Under the pieces are notes generated by a model, which had not been told where the DNA came from, did not search any database, and saw only the letters and a list, made by a program, of their open reading frames with translations. Source: Chlamydomonas sphaeroides (Eukaryota > Chlorophyta > Chlorophyceae > Chlamydomonadales > Chlamydomonadaceae). From it: DNA of 10,803 nt. This document shows, piece after piece, positions 1 through 7,679 of this stretch (its first letter is position 1; each line of letters opens with the position of its first letter). The stretch lies in NCBI GenBank assembly GCA_001662425.1, contig BDDC01000759.1:1-10803 (forward strand). The letters are read 5' to 3'. Made by a program: the position numbers and the translations under genes.

Positions 1-90
1 CCCGCCGCCTCCTGCCGCCTCCCGCCGCCTCCCGCCGCCTCCCGCCGCCTCCCGCCGGTCCCCGCCACCTCCTGCCGCCTCCTGCCGTCA
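1..90. repeat. 10-bp GC minisatellite
   Basis: Tandem copies of a 10-base unit, CCCGCCGCCT, fill the left edge. Some copies carry a C-to-T change (CCTGCCGCCT), and the order breaks down near 57-70 and after 85. The array begins at or before the window edge, so its full length is unknown. No reading frame across it looks like a gene. Confidence 0.9.
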
Positions 91-1171
91 TCCCACGGCC
101 CCCGCCGCCGCCTTAATGTCTGTACTGCTACGTGCGCGCGAGTCTACATCGTCTGTACTACTACTGCATCTACATGCCTACACTGTCTACCGTATATATT
201 GAATTGCGCCTACGCCGTCGTCGTCCATGGGTACTGTCCTGTACCCTCGGGTCCGCGCCGCTGCGGTTCCGCGTGCTGTTGTACCTTGCGGTCTCGTCGT
301 TGCCGCTAGCGTGCTCGCCGTCTGCGTCACGCACTGGCGGGTGGCCGGGGATATGACGACGGGTCGACGGCATGGTCCTCATCCCTTCCCACTACTCTGC
401 TACGTCCGACCCCTGCCGCCCGCCGCACACTCACGTCCCTGGCGATGAACGCATGGCGCGAGCCTAACACTGCCATGCCTTTGCAACCCCTCCGCCCCGG
501 CACGGCCGGGGCCCTCGCCCCGGCCTTCGCTGCGGGTGGCTGGGGAACGGCACTCTCCGTCCGCCCACCCGCTGCACCCCCACATGCCCACGCACCGCAC
601 TCCCACGCACCGCACTCCCACCGCACCGCACCCCTATGCATCATCGCACTCCTGCACCCCGCACTCCCGCGTCGTGCACCATCCACGTGTTACCTGCACT
701 ATGTCCCACCCTCCTGTACGGCACCGTCCTCGGGCCGCCCCTTGAATAGCCCCTCGCAGGCTCTGTGCTCCCATACGACACCTCCGGCGGCTCAATGGAT
801 GCTGCTGGCGCCTTCTTGCTGCTCCGTCGCTGTCATGGTCGCTGGATTACATTCTGACGCCGGCCTCCTTTCGCTTCCGGTTTCCATCATCCGTCCTTCA
901 GGTAACCATGGGACTGCAGTAGGCGGGCTGGGTGCTGCACAACGCCGCCGAAGGTGTCCACGGCGGTATCACTCGCTATGCCAGCGACCGCGGCGCTACC
1001 TCGCCACCTCATACCCTAGCGGCAGGTAACACGCAGGTGACTTGCAATTCTTGCAGTTCTTTGCGCCTTGCCCCGCCCCATCCATATCCCCCGCCCACCG
1101 TCGCTAACGCAGCGCGTCCGAGGAGCCACATTGTATTGCTCACGGGACGTGACCGGGAAGCGACCGTGTAA
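91..1171. other. Stretch without a recognisable gene
   Basis: About 1.1 kb with no gene I can support. Positions 115-200 are rich in CTAC/CTGC words and end near a TATATATT at 193-200. A plus-strand frame stays open from 445 to 1029 (194 codons; Pro, His and Ala rich), but it crosses a tandem repeat and shows no domain, so I do not call it a gene. A TGTAA at 1167-1171 could be a plus-strand polyadenylation signal, though no convincing upstream coding region goes with it. Confidence 0.5.
591..630. repeat. 15-bp imperfect tandem repeat
   Basis: The unit CGCACCGCACTCCCA occurs at 591-605 and again at 606-620, followed by a partial third copy. It sits inside a longer Pro/His-coding stretch of CACC/GCAC words. 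This low complexity explains why the surrounding frame stays open. Confidence 0.85.
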
Positions 1172-1726
1172 CTCCATATCCTGTTACTTCTGAATCAAAT
1201 CATCCTTCATAAGTCCCCGTCCACCTGGCCTCAGGGCCACCCCACCACGCTGGACCAGGCCCCAGCTGAGGGCCAGCGCAGCTCTCCCACGGCTCTGTAC
1301 GACAGCCTGGCCCCGCCCGCCACGCTGGCTCGCGGTGGCGCAGCGCACCTCGACCGACGTGAACATCGTTGCCCGACACGGACCCTCCCGCCCTCCTCCC
1401 GCCCGCGTGCGAGGTGCTGCCCGAGGCGCCGCAGCGGGGCCAGGCCAGGGCAGAGCCAGGGCCAGGGCCAGGGCGGCTCCTCGGCCCGGGCGCTGTTAGG
1501 CGCTCCCCTAGCTGCGTGGTTGAGCTACACCCAGCTGCCACCCGGCTGGCGGCCCCCAGGCCATCCTGGGGCGGCCTGCGCCAAGACTGCATGTGGGGTG
1601 GGCTGGGCATGGCGGCTGTCCTGCAGCGCTTGCGGGTGGGTGGGGGCCGCCGGGGGGGCGCAGGATGGGGCCTCGGCGGAGTGGCGGTGGGGAGGGGGGG
1701 GCGCTCGCTGGAGGGAGCCCTGGTGA
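1172..1726 (+). other. Long open frame without ATG; possible exon
   Basis: One plus-strand frame runs about 185 codons between a TAA at 1169-1171 and a TGA at 1727-1729, with no ATG at its start. The part at 1214-1350 looks most like an exon: it has mostly G/C third positions and a mixed composition (for example SSPTALYDSLAPPATLARGG), follows a possible acceptor (AAG before 1214), and is followed by a possible donor (GTGAAC near 1360). After that the frame becomes Arg/Gly/Gln-rich over a GCCAGG repeat near 1438-1470. The opposite strand is also open for 136 codons (1610-1200), so strand choice is not certain. No family is recognised. Confidence 0.25.
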
Positions 1727-1741
1727 TGTGCCGGGGCTAGG

Positions 1742-1851
1742 ACAGGAGCCATAGGCCTGCTGTATTAGGCGTTAGCCCTACTGAGCAAGAGGTCTCTCGA
1801 GATGCTCCACGGAGCCACGGGAGTGGTATATATGGTGTGGTTCCTGCCACA
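1742..1851 (+). repeat. Dispersed repeat, copy A
   Basis: This stretch resembles 4790-4883 in the same orientation. Both begin with ACAGGAGC, then share GCAAGAGGT, a CTCGAGA core, GATGCTCCA, GGAGCCACGG, AGTGG and CCTGCCACA in that order. They differ by substitutions and by indels, including about 22 bases between the first two blocks and a duplicated TCGAGA-like segment in copy B. Copy A also contains TATATAT at 1827-1833. No terminal inverted repeats or target-site duplications are obvious. Confidence 0.75.
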
Positions 1852-1873
1852 CCTGCGGCAGCTCCGCGATACG

Positions 1874-2353
1874 CTACCTAACGCCGGACTTGCATGTCAC
1901 GAGGCTCATCAACATCGACCGCTGCTGATGCAATCTTACTGATTGCCAGAGCGCGCTCTTGGTGGAGGCCGTGGGCAGGAGGCCCTCCTGGGCTGCGATA
2001 CCTGGCGTATTACACCCGTGTCCAGTGCAGGGAAGCAGAGTTGGCGTCCTTGACCAGTCCAACACGCCGTAGCGATTGCCGATAAGGCAGTCGCGCCTGC
2101 ATTTCACCGACTGGTGACGACTGGCGACGGATGCGGCAGCCTGTTGTCGGGGCAGCCGGTAGTGTTTAGATGGAGGCCGGGGCAGAGGCCTGGGATGGAC
2201 GGGGAAAGGCGGGGGAAAAGCCACCGGGTAACGGTGTCTCCGGCCGGGGAGTGGTCGTTGCTTGCTCCGCTGCTGCGATGATATAGTACACGTATGACCC
2301 GCAACAAGAACAGAAAAGACCAGTAAATACCAGTAAAGTGACGTTTCACACAA
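1874..2353 (-). CDS. Doubtful open frame, signal-peptide-like start
   Basis: An unspliced minus-strand frame of 159 codons begins at an ATG at 2353. Its first 20 or so residues are hydrophobic (CETSLYWYLLVFSVLVAG), which resembles a signal peptide, followed by a basic, proline-rich stretch (roughly residues 28-65). The rest is Ser/Arg/Gln/Cys-rich with no domain I recognise. If real, it would be transcribed away from the FHA gene at 2452, with about 100 bases between the two starts. Against it, codon choice lacks the strong G/C third-position bias of the better genes here, and a frame of this length can arise by chance in GC-rich DNA. Confidence 0.18.
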   Translation of the reverse strand: MCETSLYWYLLVFSVLVAGHTCTISSQQRSKQRPLPGRRHRYPVAFPPPFPVHPRPLPRPPSKHYRLPRQQAAASVASRHQSVKCRRDCLIGNRYGVLDWSRTPTLLPCTGHGCNTPGIAAQEGLLPTASTKSALWQSVRLHQQRSMLMSLVTCKSGVR

Positions 2354-2451
2354 CTTCTGACTTTGAAATCGAAGAGGACTGCCACAAACTGTCAGGGCCT
2401 ACTCGTTGCTGCTATCGCTACTGCTGCTGGGCTTTTATCTAGCTTCCCATC
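2280..2451 (+). promoter_or_regulatory. Probable promoter and 5' leader of the FHA gene
   Basis: This stretch is AT-richer than its surroundings and lies directly before the FHA gene start. It has GATATAGT near 2280, a weak TATA-like word, and a 10-base direct repeat, ACCAGTAAAT at 2319-2328 followed by ACCAGTAAAG at 2329-2338. No transcription start can be fixed from sequence alone. Confidence 0.3.
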
Positions 2452-3888
2452 ATGGCGCAGGCCTGCGAGCAAAGCGAGCTGCAGCATATCGCTGTTCCGC
2501 ATCGCTTGCAGCTGTCCTTTGAGGAGCCCGCCGGCCTTGTCTACGACAGCAAACTTATATCCGCTGCTCTTCTACCTGTAGGCCGCCTCAAGGTACATCA
2601 TAGGGTTTCGGCATGTGATGCTTCTGGCCTGGACGCTCGTGTCGTCGTGTGCTTGCTCACGCTCAACGCCCAGGGTCAACGTGCCGCCCTTCGGTGTTGG
2701 GAACCCATTTTCAAAGCTCTGCACATGCACCTTTGGCGCTGCACTGTGGCCTCCCACTCCAAAGGGTAGGCGAGAAGCAAGGCCCCCTCCCTCAACGCCG
2801 CCCTCCAGAAAAACTCCAAAATCTGGGTGAAGGACGACGCTGTCAGTGAGATGCACGCCTGCATATCCTGGGACGGCAAGTCGCCTCTGCTCAAACCCTT
2901 TGGACGCATGAGGAGGCGTGGCCACCCCTAGGCGCTCCTAGGCGTGCTAGCAAAGGCTATGGGCCACCCGGAGCAGGAGCGAATTGCATTGCCCTCAGGG
3001 ACATCACTGCACTCCACGAACCGTTGCTGCTGCCCTGGTCCTGCCCACAGGCTGCGTGGGGACGTGGAAGGTCCGCGACGTTGACAGCACCAACAAAACG
3101 CGCATCAACGGTGCCGTACTAGAGCCCTACCGTAAGCGTGGCGGGCACAGGGCGCTTGCGGTGGCTCGCATTCCTCAAAGCTGCGTGCACCTGCCGGGGT
3201 GGCGAGCAATTGGCGATGCACGACGCCCTCGGCCCCCGCTGCTGGGGCCCCTGCAGGCTGGCACTGCCTCAAGGACGGCGACGCGCTGGCCTTTGGCACC
3301 AACGCCCTGGCACACGTGGAGGTCACGCCGCAGGTTGGTCGGCAGCAGCGGAGGACACCAGTCAGGGTAGGCGGTAGGGGCATGGTCCCCGGCTGGGATG
3401 GGCACGCCCCTGCGGGGGCCTTCCCTGGGGCAGGGAGTGAGGGCGGGGTTGCCTGCGCCAAGCCGCGCTGTCTGCATGCCGCCGCCACTGCCGGCCACCT
3501 GCTCGCCCCGATGGCCCACATGACCCAACGCCCCTCCAAGGCGCTCGCGGACGTATCGGTGGAGATGCTGCTGCGCGCACACGCGGAGACGCGCTGCCAC
3601 GCGCTCAGGGTGCGTCAGGGGCAGGAATGACGCTCTGCGGCACGGTGGGCCGTACAGCTGGTTGCGTGGTAGGCGAGCGAAGGGGCTGCGGGCAAGAGCT
3701 TTGTCGCTCCGCGCCGTGACCTGCCGCCGCTGCCTGCCCCTAACCTGCTGCCCCGGGCCTCCCGTGCACGCCGGTCCACACAGGCCGAGGCCCAGGCGGC
3801 GGCGCAGTCGCTGGTGACGCGCTGCCACGACGCCATCGAGTCGCTGCTGGCGCCGGCGGCGGGGTCGACTGCCGCCATCGAGGCATGA
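2452..3888 (+). CDS. FHA-domain protein, six exons, 230 aa
   Basis: FHA domains bind phosphothreonine peptides, often in DNA-damage, cell-cycle or RNA-processing complexes; this protein's partner is unknown. Model: exons 2452-2592, 2809-2917, 3051-3131, 3257-3333, 3541-3609, 3673-3888. All phases fit and give 230 residues ending at TGA 3886-3888. The start ATG sits in a good context (CATCATGGCG). The FHA domain spans about residues 18-135: VGR at 43-45, a strand KIWVKDD at 51-57, AVSEMHA at 58-64, WKVRDVDSTNKTRING at 89-104, and LKDGDALAFG at 115-124. The usual S-R-x-H is S-E-M-H, and StNG is STNK. Residues 137-230 form an Ala/Arg-rich tail (EMLLRAHAETRCHAL, then a basic LPRASRARRSTQAEAQAAAQ stretch, probably helical). 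Strong donors are GTAAGC (3132) and GTGCGT (3610). The donor at 2918 (GTGGCC) is weak, and the last acceptor could be 3697 instead of 3673. Confidence 0.8.
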
Positions 3889-4789
3889 GGCGCCGCTGGG
3901 GCAGCGCCGGCGAGGTGGGGGCTCGGACGATACCACGGGCAATGCTGCAGTGGGTGGGGTGGGGGCTGCATTTCAAGACTGACGTGACTTGGCAAGACGT
4001 AGGAGCTGTTGGGCTTATGGCTGAGCCCGCGGGGCCATAGGCCCGCATCGTACTGGATGGGGTACCAAACGTTGGCCGCCGGGGCGCGGGGGTAACTGGC
4101 GCGTCACCGAAAAGCTTTGTTTATCGGACATCAGCACACACAGTGCGCTGTGCAGTGGAGGCACGGCTTGTGGGGGCATGTTGGTGTGCGTCTCTCGTGC
4201 GCGGCACTGTAAAATGTGGCACCGTGGAGGCCTCGTGCGGGGCCACCGGCCGCAGCCCCAGCCCCGACTTGCGTGCTTCCGGCGGACACCCCGCCGCGCT
4301 GCCAGCTGCGCCCAGCCTGCTTGGCAGCCTTGGACGTGATTGCGGGTGACGGCACTGAGGTGAGGGGCCTGACTTGGTTGGCTTCAGGCATGACGGATAA
4401 AGTTGAGGGGAGCCGTGCGGTTAGAGATGTGGAGGGTAATGAAGGGCTCGTCAAAAGCCGTACGGTACGCTGCAGGCCTGCTGCCCTGCCGTGCACACAA
4501 AGCACAGTCCACCAAGAGGTATGTGTGTGCGGCCCCGACCCGGATAACATGTAGACCGCGGTGGTGCTGTGGGGCGGCGACGGCGTGGGCCTCAGATTTT
4601 GAAATAGATGTTGGATGGGGTTGCAATGTTGCTTCCTTCCCCACGCCGTCCTCCGCCTAGTGCAGCCGGCCTCCCCCCCGACTATTGGCGCTTCATCAAT
4701 CTCAGGCGTTGCAGTGCAGGCGCTCACCACCCTATCGACTCTCGCCACACGTGCCGGGAACTTGCCTGGGACGTGACCCCTGGTCTGTA
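3889..4789. other. Downstream of FHA gene; one possible exon
   Basis: No firm gene. A TGTAA at 4206-4210, about 320 bases past the FHA stop, could be that gene's polyadenylation signal. A plus-strand frame from ATG 4216 to a good donor (GAG followed by GTGAGG at 4360) would encode about 48 residues ending ACLAALDVIAGDGTE, but I see no matching next exon. The opposite strand holds an open frame of 205 codons (4748-4131) with a Ser/Thr/Arg-rich, domain-free product, which I regard as chance. Confidence 0.35.
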
Positions 4790-4883
4790 ACAGGAGCTAA
4801 CTTGCTACAAGCAAGAGGTCACTCGAGAAGTCGAGATGCTCCAAGGAGCCACGGAAGTGGCATTCGAGGTGGCCCCTGCCACA
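4790..4883 (+). repeat. Dispersed repeat, copy B
   Basis: Second copy of the repeat described at 1742-1851, same orientation. The best-matched core is 4811-4883. Here the CTCGAGA block is followed by an extra GTCGAGA before TGCTCCA, so copy B has a short internal duplication, or copy A a deletion. Copy B lacks the TATATAT found in copy A. A TGTAA at 4786-4790 sits right at its left edge. Confidence 0.75.
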
Positions 4884-5511
4884 TGGTCCCTTCACTCGGA
4901 CAAGGGCTGGGTGGCGACGCAGAGTTCACTGGCATCCCGTCCCCTGGCCTCGCGCTAGCACAAGCGTACAGCCGCTATCGCAACAGCCGCCGCTCAGCTA
5001 GCACGCGAGGCGCGGCTAGGAGGCAGAGCGTGCCCCTGCCGCCGAGTCAGCCTGCCCTTCGTTCGCTTCCGCTTGGCGCCGCCCGAAGCCGAGCTCGGCC
5101 ACCTGCAGCGGCTCTGCCCCTGCTGTCGCCGCCGCCGCCGCCGGGCCGTGCGGCGGCTGCGCCACTGCTGCCGGCGGAGGGCCCAACCCCGCCGCGACCG
5201 TCAGAACTCGGGCGGCCATGCTAGGCACGCTTGCGCGGCGGGGGCTACGCCCTGAAAGGATGACGGAAGGCCGGCTGGTGCAGCGTTCATGGAGGCTGGC
5301 GCGGTGCCCTTCCCGTCCCCAACGCAACAGGGGGCCAACTTGTTGCACGGGGGCAGGCAGGCTGTGCCCCTTGGCTGCGCTGATGCCGCTGGCGGGCCCC
5401 CGCTACCGGTACCACACTAACCCTAACCCGGCCATGTCGGGATCAAAGAGCCACGTCGGGTTGGCTCGCCCCTTAAGGGGCACAAGGCGTTCGACTCGGG
5501 CACCAAGGTAG
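4884..5511. other. GC-rich stretch, coding-like on both strands
   Basis: No gene can be chosen here. Between about 5020 and 5260 all three plus frames and one minus frame (5348-5016) stay open, because the DNA is full of GCC/GCG words including a GCC run near 5127-5142. Two candidates are Ala/Gly-rich products with mostly G/C third bases: a plus frame through 5218 (AAMLGTLARRG) continuing to 5511, and the minus frame (GAEPLQVAELGFGRRQAEAN). Neither shows a domain. CTAACCCTAACCC at 5417-5429 resembles a telomere-type or telobox motif. Confidence 0.4.
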
Positions 5512-5904
5512 TACACGTGCGAATCATCCACTTGGTGCAAACGGTTGGTGAAAGTGCGGCTCGAGCCAGCAAACCGCAAACCCCATTACATCTTTACAAA
5601 GAGCGCTGCCATGTTCCTTGTCACCGCCAGCAAGGATAGCCTTGCTTCGAGATGGCGCAGGGCCGACGGCCGAGCCCTCGCAGGTCCTCCCTTCAACCAC
5701 TTGCCCCAGCTACGTCACGCCTACGTGCTGACACCTGGTTTCGCACAGCACGTGCTACACTTCCTTATCCACAAGATCCCAGGTTTCGAACTTGACCGCC
5801 TCGAGGCCCACGCAAACAATACACAGCAACAGTCACAGCACGCATTCGCAGCAGCTGGCCTGTCTTTATTACCATGGTGCAGCATGCCAGGACAAGCGGC
5901 ATGA
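5512..5904 (+). CDS. Unrecognised open frame, possible exon or gene remnant
   Basis: An open frame of about 130 codons follows a TAG at 5509-5511 and ends at TGA 5902-5904. There is no ATG near its start; the first in-frame ATG encodes the M of AAMFLVTASKDSL, near 5611. So it is either an internal or last exon, with an acceptor AG near 5510, or a decayed gene. The product has a balanced composition: KRLVKVRLEPANRKPHYIF, then FNHLPQLRHAYVLTPGFAQH, then VLHFLIHKIPGFELDRLEAH, and a Gln-rich end. The mix of aromatic, charged and hydrophobic residues looks protein-like, unlike the Ala/Pro/Arg shadows elsewhere. Codons use A and T at third positions more freely (GCA, CTT, GGT, TTA) than the neighbouring genes, which could mean a transposon-derived or decaying gene. 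I do not recognise a family. Confidence 0.4.
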   Translation, partial: YTCESSTWCKRLVKVRLEPANRKPHYIFTKSAAMFLVTASKDSLASRWRRADGRALAGPPFNHLPQLRHAYVLTPGFAQHVLHFLIHKIPGFELDRLEAHANNTQQQSQHAFAAAGLSLLPWCSMPGQAA

Positions 5905-6379
5905 GAGCATAAGGTAGTGTGCCCCTCGTGACTGGCAGGGTACAGACGCACACCGCGCACTGACCGTCACCCCTACCGCACCGCACCGGCCTCAGCAGCG
6001 CCCTCTCAGTCGCTCTCAGCTGCAGGTGGCACTGTGGCAGCCAGGGGTTCGGCAACGAGCTGCGTCCAGCCGTGGCCCCGCTGGCACCGGGAGGCCCACA
6101 GCGGTGGCGCCCAGCTAGGGCCCAGCAGCGGGGGCAGCGGCGGCGGCACGCGCAGATGCCCCTCCGCAGCCAGGTCCGGGCCATCACCCATGGCGCCCCT
6201 CATACGGCGGGCTCGCCCCCGGGCGGCGCCCGGACGCACAGGGCTGGTCGGAGCCCCGAGCCGCCACACTCACAACAATCACTTCTTGCCGTCGCTCCAG
6301 TGCCGCTTCCCGAGCCGCGCTCCGAGACCTGCTTGCCGTTCGCCGCAACTGCGACAGCGACAGCGGCCCCTGCGCCGCC
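5905..6379. other. Spacer containing the 3' end of the 244-aa gene
   Basis: About 475 bases with no gene I can support. It should hold the 3' untranslated region of the minus-strand gene ending at 6380. No TGTAA on the minus strand occurs here; the nearest is TTACA on the plus strand near 5586, almost 800 bases past the stop. GCAGCGG-type words near 6125-6150 are GC-rich low complexity. The plus frame starting at 6034 stays open only because the DNA antisense to the next gene's last exon is Pro/Ala-coding. Confidence 0.4.
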
Positions 6380-7578
6380 CTAAGCCTGCCCCCCCTGCCC
6401 GGCCCCCCCCTGCGCCTGCCCGGCCCCGCCCTGCGCCCCAGCCCCCGCCTGCGCCCCCAGCAGGCTGCGGTGCATGGCCGCGTCCGGCTCCGCCAGCTGC
6501 GCCAGCAGGTCGTCGCCCTCGGGCCCCGAGACCGCGGCCCCGCCCGGCCCCGCCCGCGGCCCCAGCTCCTCCACCAGCGCCTCGTCCAGCTCCGCCCCCG
6601 CCAGCGGGCGCCCCGCCGTCGCCTGCCGCCCCGCCAGCAGCGCCAGCACCGGCTCCATGTGCCGCTGGTACTGCAGCTGCTGCTCCAGCCGCAGACAGCC
6701 CCACTCCTCGTCAGCGTGCGATTCGAGCACGGCGGCGGCCGGCACGGCCTGGTCGGGGAGGGGTCGACAGGGGGCACAGGGCAGCCGCCGACCCGGTGGT
6801 TGGGCGGCCATGAGCTGGTACCGGGGCTGGCTGCGGCTCTGCCCGTTGCGCTGCAGGCGTTGCACTGAGGACCTGCAGCCCCGCTGCGACCGCTGGCCCC
6901 GCCCATCGCCGGGCGGCCCCGCCCGGGGGCCCCGCCCACCTGGTTGGCCCTGGTCAGCGAGGTAATCATGGCGCGCCGCGTGATGGCGCAGAAGACGCGC
7001 CCCACCAGCCGCGCGTCGGGGACGGCGACGGGGGCAGCAGGGGCGGCGGCGGCCGCCGCCGGCGCCTTGGCCTTGGCGCTCTTTGCCTTTGCCCTGGCTT
7101 TGGTGACGCGGCCCGCTGCCGCACCGCGCTTCGCCTGGCGCGCCATCCACTTTGGGATGGCCTTGCGTATCTGGGATGCGGGTTGCAGGGGGGCCGTGGA
7201 ATGGGGGGTGCATTTGCCATGCCGAGGGGTGGGCCTAAGCCGAGGCGATGGGGCCTGTGACGAGACCCCCTCCGGCCCCTCGCGCGTTTCCCAACTGCCC
7301 CAAGCGCCCTGGAAGCGCCACCGCAATCTCGCTGCACCAGCCCCACCGCACCGCGCCCATGCGCTCCAGCAATTGAGCCTTCTTCTGGGGGAACGCCGCT
7401 ATAAATGCGGCTTCAATCGTCGCAATTGCCTGCACAACTCAGGCCGGGCATGGTTGTCGGAAGGGGTTCAGCGGCTCGGCACGATGTCAAAGCTCGCGAG
7501 CTCGCGAGCTATGATACGCACCGTGCCCACGTCGACATGCTTCTTGGCAAGGCTCCTTGCAAGCTTTGCCGTGTCCAT
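6380..7578 (-). CDS. Unrecognised protein, four exons, 244 aa
   Basis: Model on the minus strand: exons 7578-7522, 7429-7352, 7170-6940 and 6748-6380, all phase 0, with introns of 92, 181 and 191 bases and stop TAG at 6382-6380. Donors are GTGCGT, GTGCGG and GTGGGC; acceptors are TGTGCAG, TCCCAG and a pyrimidine-rich CCGACCAG. The start MDTAKLARSLAKKHVDVGT lies 83-88 bases after a TATA box. Residues 20-61 look helical and amphipathic (IEAAFIAAFPQKKAQLLERM, IRKAIPKWMARQAKR). Residues about 62-95 form a basic Lys/Ala linker, then an Ala/Pro run, reminiscent of histone-H1-type tails. LVGRVFCAITRRAMITSL follows, then EEWGCLRLEQQLQYQRHMEP, probably a helix. The last 30 residues are Gly/Ala/Gln repeats. 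Third codon positions are strongly G/C in exons 3 and 4. Exon 1 could instead run to 7483. A nuclear, nucleic-acid-associated role is a guess from the basic linker only. Confidence 0.6.
7491..7510. repeat. 20-bp perfect palindrome
   Basis: AGCTCGCGAGCTCGCGAGCT is identical to its reverse complement and is also two and a half tandem copies of AGCTCGCG. It lies inside the first intron of the 244-residue gene, or at the end of exon 1 if the alternative donor at 7482 is used. Confidence 0.95.
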
Positions 7579-7655
7579 ATCCTTAACCGTCCAGACCGGA
7601 ATGCTAGTAGGACTACGTGCGCATGGCTCTAAAGTTGCTGTGCAACCAAGACGGA

Positions 7656-7668
7656 TGGGGTATATAAC
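7656..7668 (-). promoter_or_regulatory. TATA box of the 244-aa gene
   Basis: The minus strand reads GTTATATACCCC, with TATATA at 7666-7661, about 83-88 bases before the proposed ATG at 7578. That leaves a leader of roughly 50 bases if transcription starts about 30 bases downstream. The plus strand also reads TATATAAC here, but no plus-strand gene follows. Confidence 0.45.
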
Positions 7669-7679
7669 ATGAGAAGCGG

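Noticed and set aside
445..1029. 194-codon plus-strand open frame
   Set aside because: Pro/His/Ala-rich, crosses a 15-bp tandem repeat, no domain, and third-position bias is not gene-like.
4131..4748. 205-codon minus-strand frame
   Set aside because: No domain, low third-position bias, Ser/Thr/Arg-rich composition typical of chance frames.
5016..5348. 110-codon minus-strand Ala-rich frame
   Set aside because: Coding-like third positions, but plus frames are equally open over the same GCC-rich stretch and no splice partners were found.
6034..6813. 259-codon plus-strand Pro/Ala-rich frame
   Set aside because: It is the antisense shadow of the last exon of the minus-strand 244-residue gene; GC-rich coding DNA keeps the opposite frame open.
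7175..7210. Alternative start of the 244-residue gene at a methionine near 7213
   Set aside because: That frame differs from the one encoding IRKAIPKWMARQ, and the TCCCAG acceptor just before 7170 explains the sequence better.
6184..7326. 380-codon uninterrupted minus-strand frame
   Set aside because: It runs straight through well-formed introns and is in a different frame from the last exon of the spliced model. The Trp/Arg/Gly-rich product is what a shifted frame gives.
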